DNA of 20,531 nucleotides from Candidatus Thorarchaeota archaeon SMTZ1-83 (lineage in GTDB: Archaea > Asgardarchaeota > Thorarchaeia > Thorarchaeales > Thorarchaeaceae), in contig LRSK01000086.1 of assembly GCA_001563325.1 (NCBI GenBank), forward strand, positions 1 through 20,531, written 5' to 3'. This document shows, piece after piece, positions 15,186 through 20,531 of this stretch. The notes under the pieces were generated by a model. That model saw only the letters and a list, made by a program, of their open reading frames with translations. It was not told where the DNA came from and made no database searches. Each line of letters opens with the position of its first letter. Positions within the stretch are counted from its first letter, which is position 1. A program made the translations under genes and the position numbers.

Positions 15186-15491
15186 ATGATTATCTCTAGA
15201 AAGTGTCCAAAGTGTGGAGACGATAGAATAGCTGGACCTCACAGGTTGCAGGCGCAGCACCACGTTGCAGTTGACCTTCCTGGACTAGCGACTGCGACAT
15301 TGGAGTCATTTACATGCATCAACTGCGGATACACGGAAATCTACAGTGACAAGCGAGGTCTTGATAATATCAGAAAAGTAGGTCGGTTCGCTCTAGGACA
15401 AACAGAACCAAGACTAGCATATTGTACAAGTTGCGGCGCGAAGATAAGACCGGGTGACAGTATGTGCTATGAGTGTGGGGCAGCAATATAG
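15186..15491 (+). CDS. Double zinc-ribbon protein
   Basis: This protein has 101 residues and two probable zinc ribbons. The first is formed by C7/C10 (RKCPKCGDD) and C44/C47 (CINCGYTE), separated by a beta-rich stretch. The second is C80/C83 (YCTSCGAK) and C94/C97 (MCYECGAA). It has no membrane segment or signal peptide. The frame is open further upstream into the E2 gene, but GAGGAG (15175-15180) lies 5 nt before the ATG at 15186 and decides the start. It is 80 nt downstream of E2 on the same strand and is probably read with the dehydrogenase operon. Zinc-ribbon proteins of this size bind nucleic acids or proteins; no specific role can be given. Confidence 0.8.
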   Translation: MIISRKCPKCGDDRIAGPHRLQAQHHVAVDLPGLATATLESFTCINCGYTEIYSDKRGLDNIRKVGRFALGQTEPRLAYCTSCGAKIRPGDSMCYECGAAI

Positions 15492-15702
15492 GCCAGTAAC
15501 ACAATCTGGATGATGACATCAATGTAGGGCCTTAAGTTAAGCCGTCAGCATCCAATGTCGACGCAGAGTTCCCTCCTGCATCATGCCTCGAAAACACGAC
15601 ATCTGCTCTGAGCCTTGGACTTTTTCTGAGGCTCCCAGCTTGTGGCGGAGGGCTGTTCTGTCACCAGCATTTCACATCCTGCCGCTTCTAGCCAAATTCA
15701 CA

Positions 15703-15720
15703 GATGCGGCAATGTTTAAG
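15703..15720 (+). promoter_or_regulatory. Putative lplA promoter with GATGCGGC motif
   Basis: GTTTAAG (15714-15720) is a TATA-like element 59 nt before the lplA ATG. Directly upstream is GATGCGGC (15703-15710), the same 8-mer found twice in the fwdD-pdhA intergenic region. The rest of the 287-nt gap after 15491 holds only a T-run (15621-15625) inside a weak GAGCCT/AGGCTC stem (15610-15634), which might end the upstream transcript. Confidence 0.35.
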
Positions 15721-15778
15721 GTGGCCAACTGTCCATACAGGAAGCAGACTCGCTATTGCTCGATGGTGGCGGCACAGA

Positions 15779-16576
15779 ATGGCTTGGCGGTTATTGGAGG
15801 GACCGAATCTTGACATCTATCAGAGTCTGGCAATCGAAGAGGCGCTTGCCAAGGTCAGCTCACGTTCTTCTGATGTGACAAATACGCTTAGGATTTGGAA
15901 GGCCGACCGTGCAGTAGTTGTGGGTAGATTCCAGTGCATCCACAAGGAGTTGGACGTACGTTACTGCCAGGATAGCAGTATCGCTATCGCCCGCCGATTC
16001 ACAGGCGGAGGGACTGTGTATCAAGACAGAGGCAATCTAAACTTCACGATTTGTGCAGACCAAAACGAATCGTATGTCCCGAAACGACTTCCCCAGTTAT
16101 ATAGGCGGTTTGTAGGTGAGATTGCCTATCAACTTCAGAAGATTGGGATACCAGCACGATTTGATTCTCAGAGATCGTGCCTGAGGATTCGAGAGAAGAA
16201 GATCAGTGGGACAGCTGGGTGGATCAAGCATGGCGTTTCGTTCATTCACGGTACATTGCTGATAGATGCGGACCTCTCAGTCCTCAACAGGTGTCTAGAA
16301 ATCCCAGTAGGTCAACCAGTGTACATGCGAAACGGGAAGAAGACACGTTGTTTCGAAAGCAAGCTTGACACAGTCACGAACATCATCGAAGAGGTTCCGG
16401 AGGCCCCATCTGAAGCGAATATTGCCGCCTGTATCATGAGAAGCGTCGAAGAAGTGGCTGGAACAACGATTGTCAAAGGGGCGCTAACCAAAGAGGAAAG
16501 GGACACTGCGCATTCTTTATATCAGAGCCGCTACAGCGTGCCAGAGTGGAACCTGGGGACGCGTGTCCCGGATTAG
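15779..16576 (+). CDS. lplA: Lipoate-protein ligase (LplA catalytic domain)
   Basis: This enzyme activates lipoate with ATP and attaches it to lysines of lipoyl domains, such as K43 of the neighbouring E2. The 265 residues show the family start MAWRLLEGPNLDIYQSLAIE, the lipoate-pocket motif ARRFTGGGTVYQDRGNLNFT (71-90), the KISGTAG loop with the likely catalytic K141, and HGTLLIDAD (157-165). It lacks the extra C-terminal domain of bacterial LplA (about 340 residues), as in archaeal two-part ligases such as that of Thermoplasma, which need a separate LplB; no LplB is in the window. A lipoyl/octanoyl transferase activity is the main alternative. The ATG at 15779 is chosen because homologous sequence begins there. 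Confidence 0.88.
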   Translation: MAWRLLEGPNLDIYQSLAIEEALAKVSSRSSDVTNTLRIWKADRAVVVGRFQCIHKELDVRYCQDSSIAIARRFTGGGTVYQDRGNLNFTICADQNESYVPKRLPQLYRRFVGEIAYQLQKIGIPARFDSQRSCLRIREKKISGTAGWIKHGVSFIHGTLLIDADLSVLNRCLEIPVGQPVYMRNGKKTRCFESKLDTVTNIIEEVPEAPSEANIAACIMRSVEEVAGTTIVKGALTKEERDTAHSLYQSRYSVPEWNLGTRVPD

Positions 16577-16593
16577 AATCAGAGTTGACCGAT

Positions 16594-16938
16594 ATGGAAC
16601 AGGATGTAGAGAAGACACTGAAGAGCTTCCAGAAGCACTTTGGAGCTCTGAACAGAGACATTCCTGACACTCGGAATGCGTTCACTGACCTGCTTAAGAC
16701 GGTACATAAGGATGGAGCACTGTCGGCCAAGTTCAAGGAGATAATGGCCATAGCGATTTCCATTATCACACCTTGTGAGCCATGTATGGTATACCATACG
16801 AAACAAGCACTCTCGGCTGGAGCAACCAGAGAAGAAATAATGGAAGCCGCTGCTGTCGCTATAGTCATGGGAGGAGGGCCTGCAACTGCTCATGTTGCTA
16901 CGGTACAAGATGCATTGGACAAATGGGCTCCAAGCTAG
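16594..16938 (+). CDS. Carboxymuconolactone decarboxylase / AhpD-family protein
   Basis: This is a 114-residue all-helical protein of the AhpD-like superfamily. C61-x2-C64-x3-H68 in PCEPCMVYHTKQAL is the redox-active CxxCxxxH signature. ALSAGATREEIMEAAAVAIVMGGGPA is the following helix pair common to the family. Such proteins reduce peroxides or peroxiredoxins with thiols; in Mycobacterium, AhpD takes its electrons from the dihydrolipoyl group of an E2 protein. The ATG at 16594 lies 17 nt after the lplA stop, so the two genes are probably co-transcribed, which fits a link to lipoyl chemistry. Earlier in-frame starts (TTG 16585, ATG 16546) are possible but less likely. Enzymatic function is untested. 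Confidence 0.85.
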   Translation: MEQDVEKTLKSFQKHFGALNRDIPDTRNAFTDLLKTVHKDGALSAKFKEIMAIAISIITPCEPCMVYHTKQALSAGATREEIMEAAAVAIVMGGGPATAHVATVQDALDKWAPS

Positions 16939-16950
16939 TAGATAACTCGC

Positions 16951-16988
16951 CGAATGATTGACGAGGTTGCACTCACGTTAGTCATTCG
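16951..16988. repeat. 13-bp stem-loop between ahpD-like and membrane-protein genes
   Basis: CGAATGATTGACG (16951-16963) can pair with CGTTAGTCATTCG (16976-16988) around a 12-nt loop. Eleven pairs are Watson-Crick and two are G-U in RNA. The hairpin starts 12 nt after the AhpD-like stop and has no T-run behind it. It could protect the 3' end of the lplA transcript, act as a terminator, or be part of the leader of the next gene. Confidence 0.5.
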
Positions 16989-17079
16989 CTAGGACTTCAG
17001 CTGACGGAGAAAGCATGAATCCTGAGAACACCTGCAAATGCTTTTAGTTGAATGTGTGTTATTATAATCAGAGAAGACT

Positions 17080-17373
17080 ATGAGTTCGACAGGCAGAAAG
17101 AGGTCAACACTTGACAAGGACTCATTCGTTGTCAGATTCTGGATGATAGCATTTCTTCTTATCATGCTGAGCTTCATCATGGGGATAGTGTTTCTATTGA
17201 TGAACGGTCCAAGAGGCCTCATGGGGCCTCTCATGGCCACCTTCGTGGTGCTAGCTCAAATTGCCCCCCTACTTGCTATTGCCATTCCGGTCATACTTGG
17301 CCTCATTGACCTGAATCGAGAAACCCTGCAGTATTGGAGCAGAGAGGATTCAAGACAAGAATCAGAAGTCTAG
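17080..17373 (+). CDS. Small two-helix membrane protein
   Basis: The protein has 97 residues. A basic N-terminus (MSSTGRKRSTLDK) precedes two hydrophobic helices, FWMIAFLLIMLSFIMGIVFLL (about 20-40) and MATFVVLAQIAPLLAIAIPV (about 52-71), joined by a short Gly/Pro loop. The C-terminal tail is charged. The positive N-terminus suggests that both ends face the cytoplasm. No family is recognised and no catalytic residues stand out. A TATA-like CTTTTAG lies at 17041-17047 and AGAGAAG shortly before the ATG; the hydrophobic helices make a real gene likely. It converges with the cupin gene, 24 nt away. Confidence 0.65.
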   Translation: MSSTGRKRSTLDKDSFVVRFWMIAFLLIMLSFIMGIVFLLMNGPRGLMGPLMATFVVLAQIAPLLAIAIPVILGLIDLNRETLQYWSREDSRQESEV

Positions 17374-17397
17374 AAGACTGCCAAGTCACTCATAACG

Positions 17398-17763
17398 CTA
17401 TGGGAAATCCCTAACACACAGGAACTTTGCGTATTCGTTCGCGCGATTAATGAATTGATGGGGCTCGTCGGATGCGATATGGAGCACGTCACCCGTACGG
17501 AGTACCATCTGTCTAGCCCCCACTTGGACATCAAGCACACCACTCATCATATACACACCATGTTCGTGTGAGTGCCTGTCTAGGCGAGTGCGGCCATTTG
17601 GGTCTATGATGTATGTGCGCAATGCAAATTGCTTTGATGAGTTCTCTGGGTTGAGTAGTCGCCGTCTGAGAACTCCTTCAAACCCCGGTTCATTGTAGGG
17701 TTCATACTCTTCTCTCGGCACATCCTTGGTTAGATACACTATTGCTACGCTCCTGTGTTTCAA
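17398..17763 (-). CDS. Cupin-domain protein
   Basis: This is a single-domain cupin of 121 residues. Motif 1 is DRHSHEHGVYMMSG (62-75), with H64, H66 and H68 as metal-ligand candidates in place of the usual HxHx3-4E. Motif 2 is GDVLHIASDEPHQFIN (91-106), with H102 as the last ligand. Such small cupins are sugar or metabolite isomerases, dioxygenases or binding proteins; nothing here decides between them. The start at 17763 is a TTG placed 2 nt after the stop of the alcohol dehydrogenase gene, which suggests coupling. A GTG at 17739 with AGGAG 10 nt upstream is an alternative. The shared operon suggests that both act on the same polyol or sugar-like compound. Confidence 0.82.
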   Translation of the reverse strand: MKHRSVAIVYLTKDVPREEYEPYNEPGFEGVLRRRLLNPENSSKQFALRTYIIDPNGRTRLDRHSHEHGVYMMSGVLDVQVGARQMVLRTGDVLHIASDEPHQFINRANEYAKFLCVRDFP

Positions 17764-17765
17764 AT

Positions 17766-18809
17766 CTACTCTAGATCAGTAAATAGGACTTTAATTGCCT
17801 GCTGGGTTTCCATCAGGTCAAATCCATTCTCCCAATTGTCAAGGGATATCCGGTGAGTAATGAGCGGACCGACGTCAATCTTTCTTGAGGCAAGAAGACG
17901 CAGGGTTGTCACCCAAGAGGAGGGCAACGTACCCCAGGTGCCGGTCATTGTAAGTTCCTTCTCTATCATCGGGTCCAAATCTATCTCCATAGATTGGCCT
18001 CGGACTCCAACCAGAGAGACATGTCCAGCAACCTTCACAAAGTCCAATGCTTGGCTGCAAGCTACACAGGCTCCAGAAGCCTCAATGACGGCGTCAGCGC
18101 CTAGTCCACCTGTATGTTCTCTAACGACATCAGCCGCGTTGGTTACAGATTGCACATCGATAGTTAGATCTGCGCCAGTCTTCTCCGAAATGTCTAATCG
18201 CCATCGGTCCGAGCTTACACCTGTCACAATCACCTTACCAGCACCCATGGCCTTTGAAACTTGAACTGCCAACAGACCCATCGTCCCTGGTCCTTGAACA
18301 ACGACAGTGTCGCCAGGACATATCGATGTGCGTTCAGCCACGGCATGTACGATACACGCGGTGGGCTCGGCAAGCGCGGCTTCTTCCAAAGAAACCCCCT
18401 TCGGTATTCTGTGCACAATGTACTCAGGGACAGTGAGATACTTCGCGAAGGCCCCGTTGGCTAGGGAAACACCCAAGATTCGCTTGTCCTGTGCCGTGCA
18501 GCGGTTCATGTGACCGGTCTTGCACTGATAGCATCTTCCACAGTAGGCCGTGGCCGGAGATACCACCCTCTCGCCGACTTCGATGTCTTGGACGTCTGTG
18601 CCAATCTCTACAACGGTGCCTGAGTATTCATGACCAAGTATTACTGGTGGAGTATAGAAAGAACGGTCGTGTTTGATGTGGATGTCGCTACCGCAAATGC
18701 CTGCCGCAGCAACCTCCACCAGAACCTCATTTGTGCCGGGGCTCGGTTCGTCCACTTCTCTGATCTCTAGGTTGCCGACGCCTCGGGCTGCCTTCATGAG
18801 ACCTCTCAT
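17766..18809 (-). CDS. Zinc-dependent alcohol/polyol dehydrogenase (MDR superfamily)
   Basis: The 347 residues match medium-chain dehydrogenases such as sorbitol or threonine dehydrogenase, which oxidise an alcohol with NAD(P). Catalytic zinc ligands are C39 (GICGSD) and H60-E61 (LGHEYSG), with E148 (LAEPT) as a further candidate. Structural zinc is held by C90, C93, C96 and C104 (CGRCYQCKTGHMNRC). The nucleotide-binding fold carries GPGTMG (172-177). The strand end VTGVSSDRWRL lacks the acidic residue typical of strict NAD users, so NADP is possible. The ATG at 18809 is listed; the ATG at 18797 (MKAARGVGNLEIREV) matches the usual family start equally well. It is co-transcribed with the cupin gene. 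The substrate is unknown. Confidence 0.92.
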   Translation of the reverse strand: MRGLMKAARGVGNLEIREVDEPSPGTNEVLVEVAAAGICGSDIHIKHDRSFYTPPVILGHEYSGTVVEIGTDVQDIEVGERVVSPATAYCGRCYQCKTGHMNRCTAQDKRILGVSLANGAFAKYLTVPEYIVHRIPKGVSLEEAALAEPTACIVHAVAERTSICPGDTVVVQGPGTMGLLAVQVSKAMGAGKVIVTGVSSDRWRLDISEKTGADLTIDVQSVTNAADVVREHTGGLGADAVIEASGACVACSQALDFVKVAGHVSLVGVRGQSMEIDLDPMIEKELTMTGTWGTLPSSWVTTLRLLASRKIDVGPLITHRISLDNWENGFDLMETQQAIKVLFTDLE

Positions 18810-18889
18810 ATTCTCAGACCTGTGGGGCGTCTACTCTGCAGGGCTATAGAATCTTGTGGCTCAACATTATTCTGTGTCCAAGAAAGGAA

Positions 18890-19180
18890 TCAAGGTGTGT
18901 TGTCGTTGCATCTTTCGAGTGCATTGAAGAAACCAGAGGTTTCATCACCTTCATCTACTGAATGAACTCTGAAGGTTGTACCGTGCTCGTTACGCATTCG
19001 GTTTGCCACATGTGCACCGATGAACTTCTTCCGCACGCCTGAGAGTCTTCCTTTCCAAAGAAAGATGCTCCTAGTTGCTTCATCGACAATGCAGTAGACG
19101 CTGTGGGTTTCTAGTTTGTTTCGGGACAGATTGACCTCGAGCAGTGTGCCGTCTTCTTGCATCTCGAATCCATCGGCCAT
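18890..19180 (-). CDS. Single-domain gelsolin-like protein
   Basis: This is a 96-residue soluble protein with the pattern of one gelsolin/villin repeat. SVYCIVDEATRSIFLWKGR (27-45) is the central beta hairpin, with the typical aromatic-Trp-x-Gly end. GVRKKFIGAHVANRMRNEHG (48-67) is the long actin-side helix. TFRVHSVDEGDETSGFFNAL (69-88) carries the EGxE...F signature. Gelsolin-like proteins with one or two domains are known from Asgard archaea, notably Thorarchaeota, where they affect actin filaments in a calcium-dependent manner. Actin binding here is inference; no actin or profilin gene lies in the window. The gene follows the membrane zinc-ribbon gene by 52 nt on the same strand. The ATG has only a weak ribosome-binding site. 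Confidence 0.78.
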   Translation of the reverse strand: MADGFEMQEDGTLLEVNLSRNKLETHSVYCIVDEATRSIFLWKGRLSGVRKKFIGAHVANRMRNEHGTTFRVHSVDEGDETSGFFNALERCNDNTP

Positions 19181-19232
19181 ACGGGTTCGCTACTCCATCT
19201 TCTCATATGTCAATTTGATACATTAAGTAATC

Positions 19233-19616
19233 TCAGACACTTTCGAAGTTGGCCTTGACTGTTCCACCGCAGTAGTTGCATCGTGCCTCAAGTGGCCCAG
19301 TCCAGTCAATGTCTTCATGTGTGAGAGATGCTCCACATGATGGGCATTTCTCAGGCAGTCGCACAGTCTTGATTTCAGTGCCATCACTTCTCGTTCGTCC
19401 GCGATAGCGATCTGGAATCACAAAGGATGGGGGTTCCACTCTGAAGCCTCGTGTCACCTGAGAACTCGCTCTACAGGCAGTTCTCATGGCGAAGACCATA
19501 GCAACACAGAATATGATGGGTATAAGGAAGAACAACAGAGAAAACCAGCCGAATACTTCCCAGAATATCCCGAACAAGTTGTCGAAAATTCCAAACTGCA
19601 AACGATTTCTCCTCAT
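19233..19616 (-). CDS. Membrane-anchored zinc-ribbon protein
   Basis: The protein has 127 residues. A basic and aromatic N-terminus is followed by one strong transmembrane segment (about 23-45, WFSLLFFLIPIIFCVAMVFA), a linker rich in Arg and Ser, and a C-terminal zinc ribbon with C91/C94 (KCPSCGAS) and C113/C116 (CNYCGG). This makes a one-pass membrane protein with a probably cytoplasmic zinc ribbon. The ATG at 19616 lacks a ribosome-binding site but follows a TATA-like ATAATAAG by about 40 nt. A TTG at 19601 with AGGAG 6 nt upstream is an alternative start. It lies between the gelsolin-like gene and a larger membrane protein gene, all on the minus strand. No specific function is known. Confidence 0.75.
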   Translation of the reverse strand: MRRNRLQFGIFDNLFGIFWEVFGWFSLLFFLIPIIFCVAMVFAMRTACRASSQVTRGFRVEPPSFVIPDRYRGRTRSDGTEIKTVRLPEKCPSCGASLTHEDIDWTGPLEARCNYCGGTVKANFESV

Positions 19617-19705
19617 GCGGCATTCGTGTTTGGTAACGTCCGGAGATTAGGGCTTATTATCTTTTGTCGAACGGTCGAAGCCAATACATCTGAACAGACC
19701 AACAG

Positions 19706-20531
19706 CTAGCCCGCTCCCTCTTCTTCTGCTTCCAGTGTCACAGCAGTGGCAATGAATCTGAAGGCAAATGTCAGCATGCCTAGACCGAATACTATTCCCG
19801 CCACTGTTGGAAAGATGCCGTCAAAACGGGTAAGTCCCAGATAAACGAGCAGTAGACCTGCGCCTCCTCCAACGCCAAGATGAATCAGACCGCCGAACAA
19901 GGTCATAGCTCTGAACGCGAGCTTGCGCGGAAACTTCAATGAAATGACTCTTCCAGATGCACCATCTACCATTGCGTCGTACTTGCGAACGGAGAAATCG
20001 TACTTGATATGCCAGACTGGAACGTGCACCAGGAACACTGCGGGGATATTGAGGTCCGAAGTCAAGCTTCTGATATGGTCGACCTCTTTCATTGCTTCTT
20101 CTCGCAGTAGAGAACTCATTGCGCGCTTGGCAGAATCGATAGCTGCATCTCTCTCCACCTGGGTTGCCATCAGATAACCAGCAGTTTCTAAGACAAGGTC
20201 CCGGTCAAAGAACTCTTTTCGCTTTACGGGGACTTGATATCTGGTGAGTGGTTTGGGCATCTTTGTGTTAGCTGGGACAAAGACATCCTTTTCCAGATCA
20301 ATGTGCCCATCTTCATCAACATCTTTCCATTTTACACTACTGAACCGTCCTTTCCCTTCAAAATCTGGTTTGGATTGAGTACCCAGGTAGTCGGCTTTGG
20401 CTTCAACCTCTACAACCCAGAAAGGATAGTATACTAGCTTGCTTTCCACAATCTTTGCTTTCTGCTCCAGATCCTTTGGAGCCCCAAGCTGTTTCGAAGC
20501 CCAACTCAACATCTTGGCCCATGAATCGTCA
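19706..20531 (-). CDS. Uncharacterised membrane protein, 5' end beyond window
   Basis: The frame stays open to the window edge, so the N-terminus is missing; an internal ATG lies at 20512. About 274 codons are visible. A soluble region of about 200 residues contains PFWVVEVEAKADYLG and, later, VPVWHIKYDFSVRKYDAMVDGASGRVISLKFPRK, two similar beta segments of a kind seen in proteins that pass from a folded domain into the membrane. It ends with two hydrophobic helices (about 204-226 and 232-257 from the internal Met) and an acidic tail. DVDEDGHIDLEKD (20285-20323) resembles a calcium-binding EF-hand or dockerin loop. I do not recognise the family. Other zinc-ribbon/membrane proteins next to it may act with it. 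Confidence 0.7.
   Translation of the reverse strand, partial: DDSWAKMLSWASKQLGAPKDLEQKAKIVESKLVYYPFWVVEVEAKADYLGTQSKPDFEGKGRFSSVKWKDVDEDGHIDLEKDVFVPANTKMPKPLTRYQVPVKRKEFFDRDLVLETAGYLMATQVERDAAIDSAKRAMSSLLREEAMKEVDHIRSLTSDLNIPAVFLVHVPVWHIKYDFSVRKYDAMVDGASGRVISLKFPRKLAFRAMTLFGGLIHLGVGGGAGLLLVYLGLTRFDGIFPTVAGIVFGLGMLTFAFRFIATAVTLEAEEEGAG

Noticed and set aside
15610..15634. Hairpin GAGCCT/AGGCTC with a T-run as a terminator
   Set aside because: The stem has only 6 bp with a 13-nt loop and the T-run lies inside the loop; too weak to call on its own.

Overview
The window looks like a chromosomal piece of an archaeon, most likely an Asgard archaeon and perhaps Thorarchaeota-like. Four things point there. 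Tungsten/molybdenum formylmethanofuran dehydrogenase genes (fwdD-fwdB-fwdA) are present. Several genes have TATA-like boxes about 25 nt before a probable transcription start, followed by Shine-Dalgarno (SD) sites. Many genes are small zinc-ribbon or winged-helix proteins of archaeal type. Finally, two proteins have eukaryote-like folds: a longin-roadblock fusion and a single-domain gelsolin-like protein. The phylum is an inference; there is no rRNA or other phylogenetic marker here. I see no tRNA, rRNA, CRISPR array, insertion sequence or phage gene.

Layout. Positions 1-279 hold the end of a short-chain dehydrogenase. Positions 358-2806 (minus strand) hold a metallo-beta-lactamase-fold hydrolase and the large subunit of a B12-dependent acyl-CoA mutase. 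A YbjN-like small protein (2947-3348, plus) follows. Then comes a minus-strand operon (3369-5368): a longin-roadblock protein, an iron-sulfur flavoprotein, and the corrinoid adenosyltransferase that makes the cofactor the mutase needs. Positions 5520-7186 (plus) hold a winged-helix regulator and a 412-residue beta-solenoid protein of bactofilin type with about ten regular 17-residue repeats. Positions 7251-11581 (minus) hold a methyltransferase and the tightly coupled fwdD-fwdB-fwdA genes. A 341-nt divergent intergenic region with an 11-bp inverted repeat separates these from a plus-strand 2-oxoacid dehydrogenase operon (E1 alpha, E1 beta, E2, 11923-15105). A double zinc-ribbon protein, a lipoate-protein ligase and an AhpD-like CxxC protein follow (to 16938). 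The right end holds a small two-helix membrane protein (plus) and then minus-strand genes: a cupin, a zinc alcohol dehydrogenase-like protein, the gelsolin-like protein, a membrane-anchored zinc ribbon, and a membrane protein cut by the window edge.

How the genes fit together. Oxidative decarboxylation of a 2-oxoacid by the lipoyl-bearing complex gives acyl-CoA. The neighbouring lipoate ligase would charge its lipoyl domain, and the AhpD-like protein could draw electrons from it. The Fwd enzyme interconverts CO2 and formylmethanofuran at the methyl-branch end of the Wood-Ljungdahl pathway. The mutase and adenosyltransferase add B12-dependent carbon-skeleton rearrangement. Missing from the window are the E3 dihydrolipoyl dehydrogenase, FwdC and the Fwd ferredoxin-type subunits, the cobalamin-binding small subunit of the mutase, and a separate C-terminal lipoate ligase domain. 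These are presumably encoded elsewhere.
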